A stretch of 64,000 nucleotides of DNA, from NCBI RefSeq assembly GCF_000761155.1, contig NZ_CP009533.1:3954001-4018000 (forward strand), in the 5' to 3' direction. The stretch is from Pseudomonas rhizosphaerae. GTDB lineage: Bacteria > Pseudomonadota > Gammaproteobacteria > Pseudomonadales > Pseudomonadaceae. This document shows, piece by piece, positions 23,201 to 31,857 of this stretch. The position numbers and the translations under genes are program-made. Below the pieces are notes generated by a model. It had not been told where the DNA came from. It saw only the letters and a program-made list of their open reading frames with translations, and did no database searches. How positions within the stretch are numbered: position 1 is the first letter of the stretch; every line of letters begins with the position of its first letter.

Positions 23201-24855
23201 CAGAACTGAATTTCGGTTTTGCCCTGCTCTCGTTCATTCCCGGTGCTGCCGGCCTGCGCGCGGCGCGCGACAGCGTGCGCAAGCGTCAGCGCCTGGCCAC
23301 GGCGATGCCGCCGATCGACGTGGGCCACAAGCGCCATGTGCTGAACGGCTTCAAGGGTCACGAAGTGGACATCTCGCTGGTAGCGGCCAAGGCTCAGAAC
23401 GGGCGCAACCTGGGCACCTGGAAAAAGGACGGCAAGCTGTATATCTGGCAGGACGGCAAGGCCTATGAAGTGTTCCGCCGCCCCGGCGAGTTGACCCTGC
23501 GTCTGCGCAAGACTGCGCGCAGCGGCTACGAGCAGCCCGTGCGACGTGCGGCCAACGGGCGCTTCGTCGGGCATGCCGATCTGCCGGGCAAGGGCGGCGG
23601 CAAGCCCGCTGCTGCTGCAGCACCCACCACCCCCGCCGAGGCGAAGACCAGCCGCTACGAGATTGCCGAGGCGGACCGGGCACTGCTCAAACCGGTGATG
23701 GACGCAGCCCACCGCAACCGTCGCCTGCTGGACCCGCACATGGTGTCGTTCAGCGAGATGACGACGCCTACTCCAGGTCATCTGGCCAAGCAGCGGTTCT
23801 TCAAGCTGCGCGACCTTCTGCTGGCCGATGCCGACCAGTACCTCAAGGAATTGACCCTGCCTGCCCGAGTCGAGCTGCCAGGCTTGGCACCGAACATGTC
23901 CCAGCGAGCCTTCATCGAGGCGGTCTACGCCAAGGCCCAAGGTATGGTGGTAGGCGAAAGCCACGGCATGATCAGCGGCAAGCGAGTGATCATCGACAAT
24001 TTGCAGACCCTCAAGGAGCAGGGCGTGAAGACCCTGTATTTCGAGCATCTGCTCAGCGACATGGATGGCGTCGACCTGGCGACGTTGAACAAGCAGCGCA
24101 AGCTACCCGCCGGGCTGAAGAAGGAGCTGCAGACTCAGGACACGGGCAACGGCGTGCCTGTCGGCCAGCCCTACACCTTCCTCAATGTCGTGGAGCAGGC
24201 CAGCAAGATGGGCATTGACGTGGTGGCCATCGACTGCGCCGCCAGCTATCGGATTTCCAACATGTTCTATACCGGCATTGCACACCGCCAACGCATGTTC
24301 AGCTATTACGCGAGCAAGGTCATTCAAGAGCATCAGGCTGCCAATGGCGCGCACAAGTGGGTGGCCCTGGTGGGCAACTCGCACGCCAATACCTTCAAAC
24401 GGGTACCGGGGCTGGCAGAAATCAACCGGGCGATAGGTTTACGCGTAGCGGATGTGCCCAAGGGGCAGGCTGCGATCCAGCTGGATGTGGGGGAGGGGTT
24501 GCAGAGCGGGCTCGGTGGTCCGTTGCATTGGACACAGGCCGATTTCTATCTGACCGTCGAGGCGCCCCATGTGACGGTGGCCGGGAGCACTTCACTGACG
24601 GCGCGAAGCGCGCAGCCAAGTCCGGCGCGGTTGTCGGCGCCGGGCACCTTCTATATCGACAGCTCGGCGCAAGGGCTGGCCGTAGTCCATTTGAGCCGCG
24701 ATGGGCAGACTTACCGGACACCCATCAGCAAAGACGCCGGGGGTGGTTATTCGGTCAGCCGGCCCAGCTGGGCTGCGGTGCATGACAAGCCCTTTGCCGA
24801 CATGGACGCGCTGCTCGGCGGCTTGAGCGCCCAGGGCATGACCCACGTGCCCTGA
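20278..24855 (+). CDS. Large dermonecrotic-type toxin with C-terminal TIKI/EreA-like domain
   Basis: This is a 1525-residue protein without a signal peptide. Residues 1 to about 1000 are largely helical and resemble the delivery/N-terminal region of the Pseudomonas 'dermonecrotic toxin' group (DUF6543-like: FSFAHGLLAQRLKADLGQD, LRSQILLAPYRHQLLLHALS, LIHDPVAQQVVLYLPD). A basic Ala/Pro-rich linker (about 1100-1130) leads to a domain with GESH (1226-1229), FEH (E1256) and VGNSH (H1369). This is the His-Glu-His layout of the TIKI/EreA/ChaN superfamily, which includes a domain of Pasteurella multocida toxin. The likely role is an effector acting in host or rival cells, with the enzyme reaction unknown. 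No immunity gene is adjacent, which favours eukaryotic targets. It lies between core genes nhaP2 and putA. Confidence 0.72.
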   Translation: MTLHTAPDLASVLELQAGDGPQRTALLNTAGLLLAQAQEAHAALNGLLAQKPEEVGQYWQDLAPGALMSRRDHARQLRRQVWSDRSALLTLFAQLSPRVASWLDDSSPGTMAVRCCTLVLHGSDGTRLGLPGALAFDDPASPGCLLVIPGVEHELFEFDSRELAAQALIEYLLSEAGSAYATWLNAPALLAASSTIGVMLLFEPAAGDPWSVSIDASIAALGVNSFAERTQWFCRALPDAYVEAVASVSSRDARRQQPLLHFHSFGASLSDALCHEKGVACEAAIARFFGEPMDSDEFKRYRQAHAELQAAQARGDALLNELINAPQVLPADHWSAKDDTGLDRTQRLVSSLAKGLLQEAQLQVYEQTLSIEALALVTEVVTHPSARERGDSSITVLEVAMGDAEFAWTLPGALVLRNEDAGQSATPALLFYLMGCEGGLKSFESIDALRTCLQATLADTAYDLLWSRLDSMGLAALQRFRSIGNVPVLMREVEGDAISQCVQDCIDRAASARHDEPSRARLAQARQLRLPGSEIRDLAVGRIAEQRRVQATLAALPSWLTKAPDAVHKVYGLRLHAYNQAATDLERYLGGEPANLFSFAHGLLAQRLKADLGQDLDPEQVIVQMPDEVEHKAVPNVPSLIKRPSRATHRLHLVELALLNVDRQVSARLDFAQLFDGRTGLALNVAGLNAGYLRALVIELDIARQYRDKVVATFGLLDDAQPLGGLRSQILLAPYRHQLLLHALSAQQQGQLDAAGVALLERAVAARTPTALAQQNLAVCTVTLSLGGQERDLYTSLVLIHDPVAQQVVLYLPDVPQGGEFIQAATPAAASDQLLRRLLKPAVLTWLAGQGGLHEASPERVAYLDTALLRNYMGFIAYRAVSHRVYPVAACLLETRKHLLLAEAAAASRSRDDVRQAFKQQLLGGARQLLISGLSYQPGIGTAIQLHDGWNDAQAAANAFSQGHTALGLRRMASAELNFGFALLSFIPGAAGLRAARDSVRKRQRLATAMPPIDVGHKRHVLNGFKGHEVDISLVAAKAQNGRNLGTWKKDGKLYIWQDGKAYEVFRRPGELTLRLRKTARSGYEQPVRRAANGRFVGHADLPGKGGGKPAAAAAPTTPAEAKTSRYEIAEADRALLKPVMDAAHRNRRLLDPHMVSFSEMTTPTPGHLAKQRFFKLRDLLLADADQYLKELTLPARVELPGLAPNMSQRAFIEAVYAKAQGMVVGESHGMISGKRVIIDNLQTLKEQGVKTLYFEHLLSDMDGVDLATLNKQRKLPAGLKKELQTQDTGNGVPVGQPYTFLNVVEQASKMGIDVVAIDCAASYRISNMFYTGIAHRQRMFSYYASKVIQEHQAANGAHKWVALVGNSHANTFKRVPGLAEINRAIGLRVADVPKGQAAIQLDVGEGLQSGLGGPLHWTQADFYLTVEAPHVTVAGSTSLTARSAQPSPARLSAPGTFYIDSSAQGLAVVHLSRDGQTYRTPISKDAGGGYSVSRPSWAAVHDKPFADMDALLGGLSAQGMTHVP

Positions 24856-24862
24856 GGCTCTT

Positions 24863-24906
24863 GCCTGACACCCACGCTGCAACGCGGAGTGCGTGGGTTG
24901 TCAGGC
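24863..24906. terminator. Bidirectional hairpin between toxin gene and putA
   Basis: Arms GCCTGACACCCACGC (24863-24877) and GCGTGGGTTGTCAGGC (24891-24906) pair with a single bulge, in the 57 bases between two convergent genes. No clear U-tract follows on either side, so it is called a terminator by position and stem strength. Confidence 0.6.
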
Positions 24907-24912
24907 AGCCGG

Positions 24913-27900
24913 TCAGCCGATGCTCATCAGGCTGGCATTGCCTCCGGCAGCCGCCGTGTTCACGCTCAGTGCCCGTTCGATCACCAGGCGTTCCAGGCAA
25001 ATCCCGGTTTCACCCTGGGAAAGGCCCTGCACGCCGACGATGGCACCGCCGCGCTTGGCGATCTGCTCGCACACCGCGCGCAGCTGATCGGAATCACCGT
25101 GGTGCAACACGGCGTCGAAGTGAACTTCGTCCTTGTTCCACTCCGGCACCAGTGTGACCCGTTCCTGGACTTCCTTGGGCAAGCGCGCACGCACCGCCTT
25201 GTTCAAGGCATTGTCGGGCATCACTGCACGGGAACCCACCGCCATGACCGCCGCCAGTTGCACGCGCAGGTCAGCTTCCACCTCGGCCAGGCACAGCACG
25301 TGCTCGCGCGGCAGAAGGGTGTAGCTGTTGCGCTCTCCGGTCGGGCCATCGAGCAGGCGCGTCACGCCGCTCTGCGACTGCGCGGCGAACTCACCGCACA
25401 GTTGGGCCAGATCGGCCTGCTGGGTGCTGGCGGCCCAGGCTTGCAGGGCCTGCAAAGGCTTGCCCATCGCATCGCGCAGGCGCACATCCGGAGCGATCCC
25501 GGCGTCGCTGCGCTGGAAGGACTGCGCGATGGCATCGTTGGGTCGAGTCGACAGCAGGCGGTACAGGTACAGCGGACCACCGGCCTTGGGACCGGTACCC
25601 GACAGGCCTTCGCCGCCGAACGGCTGCACGCCCACCACGGCACCGACGATGTTGCGGTTGACGTAGACGTTGCCGGCATGGACGTTGTCGATCACCTTGG
25701 CGATGGTCTCGTCGATACGCGTGTGCACGCCCAGGGTCAGGCCGTAGCCGGAAGCGTTGATCTGACCGATCAACTGGTCCAGCTCGCGACGCTTGTAGCG
25801 CACCACGTGCAGCACCGGACCGAAGATCTCGCGCTGCAGTTCGTCGAAGCTTTCCAACTCGATCAGGGTCGGCATGACGAAGGTGCCGCGCTTGATCTCG
25901 GCGCTGTCGGCAATGGCCATCTGGTACACGTCGCGGCCTTTGTCGCGCATGCCCTGGATGTGCTTCTCGATGCCCGCCTTGGCCTCGGCGTCGATTACCG
26001 GGCCAATGTCCACGTTCAAACGCTCCGGGTTGCCCAGGCGTGCTTCGGCCATGGCGCCCTTGAGCATTTCGATCACACGGTCAGCCGAATCTTCCTGCAG
26101 GCACAGCACGCGCAGGGCCGAGCAGCGCTGGCCAGCGGAGTCGAAGGCCGAGGAAACGACGTCGATCACCACCTGTTCGGTGAGCGCCGAGGAATCGACG
26201 AACATCGCGTTCTGGCCACCGGTTTCGGCGATCAGCGGAATCGGACGGCCTTGCGCATCCAGGCGCCCGGCGATGTTGCGCTGCAGCAGCCGCGCCACTT
26301 CGGTGGAGCCGGTGAACATCACGCCTTTGACGCGCTCGTCGCCTACCAGCCGCGCGCCCACGGTTTCCCCGCGGCCGGGCAGCAGTTGCAGCACGCCTTC
26401 GGGAATGCCGGCTTCGAGCAGCAGACGTACGGCCTGGGCAGCCACCAGTGGCGTCTGTTCTGCCGGCTTGGCCAGCACCGGGTTACCGGCGGCCAGGGCC
26501 GCGGCGACCTGGCCACTGAAGATCGCCAGCGGGAAGTTCCACGGGCTGATGCACACCACCGGACCCAGCGGGCGGTGGGCGTCGTTGCTGAAGTCGTTGC
26601 GCGCCTGCACTGCGTAGTAGCGCAGGAAGTCCACGGCTTCGCGGACTTCGGCGATGGCGTTGGCGAAGGTCTTGCCGGCTTCGCGGGCCAGCAGGCCCAT
26701 CAGCGGCTGGATCTCGGCTTCCATCAGGTCTGCGGCACGCTCCAGTACCGCAGCGCGCTCGGCCGGCGGCGTGGCCTGCCAGATCGGGCCGTTGATCAGC
26801 GCGCTCTGAATCGCGTTGTCGACATCGGTCACCGTCGCTTCTTGAACATGACCGACCACGTCGCGCAGGTCGGACGGGTTCAGCACCGGCTGGGCCGGTT
26901 CGTTGCTGGCCTCGCAGCCCAGCATCGGCAGGGCTTTCCAGTCGTTGTGAGCCGTGGCCAGCAGGGCTGACGACAACGACGCGAGGCGATGCTCGTTGGC
27001 CATGTCGATACCGGCCGAGTTGGCCCGGTCGCTGCCGTACAGGTCACGCGGCAGGGGAATGCGCGGGTGCGGCAGGCCGAACTGACCTTCCTGGGTCGCC
27101 ATCCGCTCGATGGTGGCCACCGGGTCGGCGACCAGTTCCTGGATGGAGATGGACTGATCGGCAATACGGTTGACGAACGAGGTGTTGGCGCCGTTTTCCA
27201 GCAGGCGGCGAACCAGGTAGGCCAGCAGCGTTTCATGGGTGCCGACCGGTGCGTACACACGGCACGGGCGGTTCAGCTTGCCATCGGCGACCTTGCCCAC
27301 GACCTGCTCGTACAGCGGTTCGCCCATGCCGTGCAGGCACTGGAATTCGTACTGGCCGGGGTAATAGTTCTGACCGGCGATGTGGTAGATGGCGGCCAGC
27401 GTGTGAGCGTTGTGAGTAGCGAACTGCGGGTAGATGACTTCCGGTACCGACAGCAGCTTACGCGCGCACGCTACATAGGACACGTCGGTGTACACCTTGC
27501 GGGTGTACACCGGGTAGCCTTCCAGCCCCTCGACCTGGGCGCGCTTGATCTCGCTGTCCCAGTAGGCGCCTTTCACCAGGCGGATCATCAGGCGATGACG
27601 GCTGCGACGAGCCAGGTCGATGACGTAGTCGATCACATACGGGCAGCGCTTCTGGTAGGCCTGGATGACGAAGCCGATACCGTTCCAGCCGGTCAGCTGC
27701 GGCTCGAAGCACAGGCGTTCGAGCAGGTCCAGCGACAGCTCCAGGCGGTCGGCTTCCTCGGCGTCGATGTTCAAGCCGATGTCGTATTGCTTGGCCAGCA
27801 GGGTCAGCGACAGCAGGCGCGGGTACAGCTCTTCCATCACGCGCTCGTACTGGGCGCGGCTGTAGCGCGGGTGCAGCGCCGACAGCTTGATCGAGATGCC

Positions 27901-28866
27901 CGGACCTTCATAGATACCGCGGCCGTGGGAGGCCTTGCCGATCGAGTGGATCGCCTGCTCGTAGGAGGCCAGGTATTTCTGCGCGTCGTGCTCGGTCAGC
28001 GCCGCCTCACCCAGCATGTCGTAGGAGTAGCGGAAGCCCTTGCTCTCGAATTTGCTAGCGTTGGTCAGGGCTTCGCCGATGGTTTCGCCGGTGACGAACT
28101 GCTCGCCCATCAGGCGCATGGCCATGTCGACGCCCTTGCGGATCATCGGCTCGCCGCTCTTGCCGATGATGCGGCTGAGCGACGACGACAGGCCCGATTC
28201 GTTGTGCGTGGACACCAGCTTGCCGGTCAGCAGCAGGCCCCAGGTGGCGGCGTTGACGAACAACGATGGGCTGTTGCCCAGGTGCGGGTGCCAGTTGCCG
28301 GTGCTGATCTTGTCGCGGATCAGGGCATCGCGCGTGCCCTTGTCGGGGATGCGCAGCAGCGCCTCGGCCAGGCACATCAGGGCCACGCCTTCCTGGGAAC
28401 TGAGGGAGAATTCTTGCAGCAAGCCCTGGACGATGCCCGCACGGCCACCGGCACTCTTCTGGTTGCGCAGCTTCTCGGCGATGCGCGCGGCCAGCTTGTT
28501 GGTGGCCTCGGCCATGTCGGCCGGCAGGCGCGCCTGCTCCAGTAGCATCGGCACCACTTCAGGCTCGGGACGGCGATAGGCACCAGTGATCGCGGCGCGC
28601 AGTACCGACTGCGGCAGGATGCTTTCGGCGAATTCCAGGAAGCACTGATGGGCATGGTCGGGCTGGATGTCGCCCGCATCGTCATTGCCACTCACCCCGG
28701 CGCTGGTCAGCTCGCTCAGCGTCGCGCCACCTTCCAGCTTTTCCAGGTAGTTGAAGATCGCTTGCTTGATCAACCAATGTGGCGTGCGGTCAATGGACTG
28801 CGCGCACGCCTTGAGGCGTTCGCGGGTCGGGTCGTCCAATTTGACGCCCAGGGTGGTGGTTGCCAT
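24913..28866 (-). CDS. putA: Trifunctional proline utilisation protein PutA
   Basis: PutA oxidises proline to glutamate in two steps: FAD-dependent proline dehydrogenase, then NAD-dependent glutamate-semialdehyde dehydrogenase. It also represses put genes through an N-terminal ribbon-helix-helix domain (residues 1 to about 48, TTTLGVKLDDPTRERLKACA, full 1317-residue form). Proline dehydrogenase spans about 200-560 (GPGISIKLSALHPRYSRAQ, RLVKGAYWDSEIKRAQ). The aldehyde dehydrogenase domain includes FTGSTEVARLLQ, ETGGQNAMFVDSSA and catalytic C915 in GQRCSALRVL. The C-terminal ALDH-like domain of long PutAs follows. It is membrane-associated when reduced and DNA-bound when oxidised. It is divergent from putP, and four GTTGCA PutA-type sites lie between them. 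Confidence 0.96.
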   Translation of the reverse strand: MATTTLGVKLDDPTRERLKACAQSIDRTPHWLIKQAIFNYLEKLEGGATLSELTSAGVSGNDDAGDIQPDHAHQCFLEFAESILPQSVLRAAITGAYRRPEPEVVPMLLEQARLPADMAEATNKLAARIAEKLRNQKSAGGRAGIVQGLLQEFSLSSQEGVALMCLAEALLRIPDKGTRDALIRDKISTGNWHPHLGNSPSLFVNAATWGLLLTGKLVSTHNESGLSSSLSRIIGKSGEPMIRKGVDMAMRLMGEQFVTGETIGEALTNASKFESKGFRYSYDMLGEAALTEHDAQKYLASYEQAIHSIGKASHGRGIYEGPGISIKLSALHPRYSRAQYERVMEELYPRLLSLTLLAKQYDIGLNIDAEEADRLELSLDLLERLCFEPQLTGWNGIGFVIQAYQKRCPYVIDYVIDLARRSRHRLMIRLVKGAYWDSEIKRAQVEGLEGYPVYTRKVYTDVSYVACARKLLSVPEVIYPQFATHNAHTLAAIYHIAGQNYYPGQYEFQCLHGMGEPLYEQVVGKVADGKLNRPCRVYAPVGTHETLLAYLVRRLLENGANTSFVNRIADQSISIQELVADPVATIERMATQEGQFGLPHPRIPLPRDLYGSDRANSAGIDMANEHRLASLSSALLATAHNDWKALPMLGCEASNEPAQPVLNPSDLRDVVGHVQEATVTDVDNAIQSALINGPIWQATPPAERAAVLERAADLMEAEIQPLMGLLAREAGKTFANAIAEVREAVDFLRYYAVQARNDFSNDAHRPLGPVVCISPWNFPLAIFSGQVAAALAAGNPVLAKPAEQTPLVAAQAVRLLLEAGIPEGVLQLLPGRGETVGARLVGDERVKGVMFTGSTEVARLLQRNIAGRLDAQGRPIPLIAETGGQNAMFVDSSALTEQVVIDVVSSAFDSAGQRCSALRVLCLQEDSADRVIEMLKGAMAEARLGNPERLNVDIGPVIDAEAKAGIEKHIQGMRDKGRDVYQMAIADSAEIKRGTFVMPTLIELESFDELQREIFGPVLHVVRYKRRELDQLIGQINASGYGLTLGVHTRIDETIAKVIDNVHAGNVYVNRNIVGAVVGVQPFGGEGLSGTGPKAGGPLYLYRLLSTRPNDAIAQSFQRSDAGIAPDVRLRDAMGKPLQALQAWAASTQQADLAQLCGEFAAQSQSGVTRLLDGPTGERNSYTLLPREHVLCLAEVEADLRVQLAAVMAVGSRAVMPDNALNKAVRARLPKEVQERVTLVPEWNKDEVHFDAVLHHGDSDQLRAVCEQIAKRGGAIVGVQGLSQGETGICLERLVIERALSVNTAAAGGNASLMSIG

Positions 28867-29260
28867 TTCTTGTCCTCATCAGGGCCACGGTGCGTGGCAA
28901 TAAAGCCGGCGGCAAGATTAGCCGTGCGCTTTGCGGGGTGCAACCAGGTGCAACCTTGATCTCGATGAAAGTTGCACCGCTCGACGGAAAATCTTTTTGC
29001 ATGGGTTGAATCTGCACAATGCCAGTGCGGCTGTGTAGCCGTGAACGAGCAAATGCTCCGAAAGGAAGCAGATGCGCTGTGTTTATCCGGATGTTTCCAA
29101 AGGTGCAACTTGCTTGCCAAAAGGGGTTGCGCCGGTCTGCAATGCGAGCCTAAAGTTCGGCGCCCTTGGGTCAACCCGAATGTCGTGCAATCTGCCGACC
29201 TGCACCTAGAGCGCCGAAGCGCGCTTGCAGGCTCATAAAAACAAATCAAGGAGACACCCC
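28867..29260. promoter_or_regulatory. putA-putP control region with four GTTGCA sites
   Basis: These 394 bases separate divergent putA and putP. Exact GTTGCA/TGCAAC hexamers occur at 28939-28944, 28949-28954, 28971-28976 and 29104-29109, with a near match (GTTGCG) around 29126. GTTGCA is the core operator of the PutA ribbon-helix-helix domain in E. coli. By chance about 0.2 such hexamers would be expected in this length at equal base frequencies. The sites fit autogenous repression of both genes in the absence of proline. AAGGAGA just before the putP ATG is its ribosome site. Confidence 0.75.
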
Positions 29261-30748
29261 ATGAGTGTCAGCAATCCCACTCTGATCACCTTCGTGATCT
29301 ACATCGCTGCCATGGTCCTGATCGGCTTGTTCGCTTACCGTTCCACCAACAATCTTTCCGACTATATCCTTGGCGGGCGCAGCCTCGGCAGCGTGGTCAC
29401 AGCGCTGTCGGCCGGCGCCTCGGACATGAGCGGCTGGCTGCTCATGGGCCTGCCGGGTGCGATCTACATGTCTGGCCTGTCCGAGGCCTGGATCGCCATT
29501 GGCCTGATCATCGGCGCCTACCTGAACTGGTTGTTCGTCGCGGGCCGGCTGCGCGTGCAGACCGAACACAACGGCGATGCCCTGACCCTGCCGGACTATT
29601 TCGCCGGGCGCTTCGAAGACACCAGCGGCCTGTTGCGAATCATCTCCGCAGTGGTGATCCTGGTGTTCTTCACCATCTACTGCGCTTCGGGCATCGTCGC
29701 CGGCGCGCGGCTGTTCGAAAGCACCTTCGGCATGTCCTACGAGACCGCCCTGTGGGCCGGTGCCGCAGCGACCATTGCCTACACCTTCGTCGGCGGCTTC
29801 CTGGCGGTGAGCTGGACCGACACCGTGCAGGCCACCCTGATGATCTTCGCCCTGATCCTCACGCCCATCGTCGTGGTACTGGCCACCGGCGGCGTCGACA
29901 CGGCTTTCCTGGCCATCGAAGCGCAGAACCCGGCCAACTTCGACATGCTGCGCGGCACCACTTTCATCGGCATCGTTTCGCTGTTGGGCTGGGGCCTTGG
30001 CTATTTCGGTCAGCCACACATCCTCGCCCGCTTCATGGCGGCCGATTCGGTGCGCTCGATCGCCAAGGCTCGCCGCATCTCCATGACCTGGATGATCCTT
30101 TGCCTGGGTGGCACCGTAGCCGTGGGCTTCTTCGGCATCGCCTACTTTTCGGCCAACCCCGAACTGGCCGGACCGGTCACCGAAAACCACGAGCGCGTGT
30201 TCATCGAGCTGGCCAAGCTGCTGTTCAACCCATGGATTGCCGGCGTGCTGCTGTCGGCCATCCTGGCCGCGGTAATGAGCACCCTCAGCTGCCAGTTACT
30301 GGTGTGCTCCAGCGCCCTCACCGAAGACTTCTACAAGGCGTTCCTGCGCAAGGGCGCATCCCAGCGCGAGCTGGTCTGGGTCGGCCGCATGATGGTGCTG
30401 CTGGTGGCACTTGTCGCGATCTGGCTGGCGTCCAACCCCGAGAACCGCGTGCTGGGCCTGGTCAGCTACGCCTGGGCTGGATTCGGCGCGGCGTTCGGGC
30501 CGGTGGTGCTGATCTCGGTCATCTGGAAAGGCATGACCCGCAACGGTGCCCTGGCCGGCATTCTGGTCGGCGCGGCGACGGTGATCGTGTGGAAGCACTT
30601 CGAATTACTGGGTCTGTACGAGATCATCCCGGGCTTTGCCTTTGCGAGCCTGGCCATCGTGATCGCCAGCAAGCTGGGCCGCGGTCCTTCGCAAGGCATG
30701 CTCAACCGCTTCGCACACGCCGAGGCGGCTTTCCACCAGGGCAAGTGA
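29261..30748 (+). CDS. putP: Sodium/proline symporter PutP
   Basis: This is a 495-residue sodium:solute symporter (SSSF) importing proline with Na+, the substrate supplier for PutA. About thirteen membrane helices are visible. The TM2 region carries the family motif ALSAGASDMSGWLLMGLPGA, with the Na+-binding backbone around Ser/Ala positions, followed by GLSEAWIAIGLIIGAYLNW. The sugar/proline signature region reads GWGLGYFGQPHILARFMAAD. The ATG at 29261 is preceded by AAGGAGA; an in-frame upstream start adds only non-conserved residues. It is divergent from putA across the GTTGCA cluster. A family-A REP pair follows. Confidence 0.95.
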   Translation: MSVSNPTLITFVIYIAAMVLIGLFAYRSTNNLSDYILGGRSLGSVVTALSAGASDMSGWLLMGLPGAIYMSGLSEAWIAIGLIIGAYLNWLFVAGRLRVQTEHNGDALTLPDYFAGRFEDTSGLLRIISAVVILVFFTIYCASGIVAGARLFESTFGMSYETALWAGAAATIAYTFVGGFLAVSWTDTVQATLMIFALILTPIVVVLATGGVDTAFLAIEAQNPANFDMLRGTTFIGIVSLLGWGLGYFGQPHILARFMAADSVRSIAKARRISMTWMILCLGGTVAVGFFGIAYFSANPELAGPVTENHERVFIELAKLLFNPWIAGVLLSAILAAVMSTLSCQLLVCSSALTEDFYKAFLRKGASQRELVWVGRMMVLLVALVAIWLASNPENRVLGLVSYAWAGFGAAFGPVVLISVIWKGMTRNGALAGILVGAATVIVWKHFELLGLYEIIPGFAFASLAIVIASKLGRGPSQGMLNRFAHAEAAFHQGK

Positions 30749-30788
30749 TGCAGAGCAGGCTGCCCTATTCCGTCTAGAAGCGGCCAAA

Positions 30789-30875
30789 GTGGGAGCGGTC
30801 CGTGGCCGCGAAAAGAACACCGCGGTGCGTCAGTCAACACGCGCCGCCTGTTTCGCGGCCGATGACCGCTCCCAC
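30789..30875. repeat. REP pair, family A
   Basis: GTGGGAGCGGTCCGTGGCCG plus CGAAA (30789-30813) is inverted at 30851-30875. It lies between putP and the rlmJ promoter region, in tandem-oriented genes, so it may attenuate read-through from putP. Confidence 0.85.
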
Positions 30876-30970
30876 GGTTTACGTGTGGAACAGGGCGCGA
30901 AAGGGCCCGTCCACCCGCCGCAAAAATCCCATCCGAAATGCTAGACTCCTGCCCATCTGCAGGAGTCCCC

Positions 30971-31810
30971 ATGAACTATCGTCATGCCTTCCACGCCGGC
31001 AATCACGCCGACGTGTTCAAACATATCGTCCTCACCCGGTTGATTGCGCTGATGTCGCGCAAGGAACAGCCGTTTGCCTACATCGACACCCACGCCGGCC
31101 TCGGCCTGTACGACCTCAACGGCGACCAGGCGACGCGCACCGGTGAATGGCTCGAAGGCATCGCCCGCCTGTGGCAGGCCACCGACCGGCCTGCGCTGAC
31201 CGACGATTACGTCAAGGTGATCAACCGCCTCAACACCGAAGGCGAACTGCGCTACTACCCAGGCTCGCCCGAACTGGCGCGACGGCTGATGCGCCAGCAG
31301 GACCGCGTGCTGCTCAACGAAAAGCACCCGCAGGACGGCCAACTGCTCAAGGACAACATGAAGAAGGACCCACGCGTCGCGGTTCATCTGGGGGAGGGCT
31401 GGCACGTGCCGCGGGCCTTGCTGCCCGTGGCCGAAAAACGCGCGGTGATGCTGATCGATCCGCCGTTCGAGCAGCTGGATGAGTTGCAGCGCTGCGCCAA
31501 GGCCATGAAGGAAACCATCGGCCGCATGCGTCAGACCGTGGCTGCCATCTGGTACCCGATCAAGGACGATTCGCGCGCCCTCAAGCGTTTCTACCAGGAA
31601 CTCACCAGCAGCGGCGCGCCCAAGCTTCTGCGCGTTGAGCTGCTGGTGCACTCGCTGGATACGCCGCAGAGCCTGAACGGCTCGGGACTGGTCATTTCCA
31701 ACCCGCCATGGGGCCTGGAAGAAGAACTCAACACACTGATGCCCTGGCTGGCCAATCTGCTCGGCCAGAGCCAGGGTGGCTGGAAGATGGACTGGCTGAT
31801 CGCCGAATGA
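30971..31810 (+). CDS. rlmJ: 23S rRNA (adenine2030-N6)-methyltransferase RlmJ
   Basis: RlmJ methylates A2030 of 23S rRNA with S-adenosylmethionine. The 279-residue protein begins MNYRHAFHAGNHADVFKHIV, the family's hallmark, followed by the SAM-binding segment FAYIDTHAGLGLYDL, the catalytic motif IV (MLIDPPFEQ) and a late ISNPPWGLEEEL. The start at 30971 has AGGAG 5 bases upstream, and the length matches E. coli RlmJ (280). It is convergent with dipA, leaving 47 bases between the stops without a convincing hairpin. Confidence 0.95.
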   Translation: MNYRHAFHAGNHADVFKHIVLTRLIALMSRKEQPFAYIDTHAGLGLYDLNGDQATRTGEWLEGIARLWQATDRPALTDDYVKVINRLNTEGELRYYPGSPELARRLMRQQDRVLLNEKHPQDGQLLKDNMKKDPRVAVHLGEGWHVPRALLPVAEKRAVMLIDPPFEQLDELQRCAKAMKETIGRMRQTVAAIWYPIKDDSRALKRFYQELTSSGAPKLLRVELLVHSLDTPQSLNGSGLVISNPPWGLEEELNTLMPWLANLLGQSQGGWKMDWLIAE

Positions 31811-31857
31811 CCCTCAGGGTGTAAGGCACACCTCGCTGTAATCGCAGGCTGGGAACG

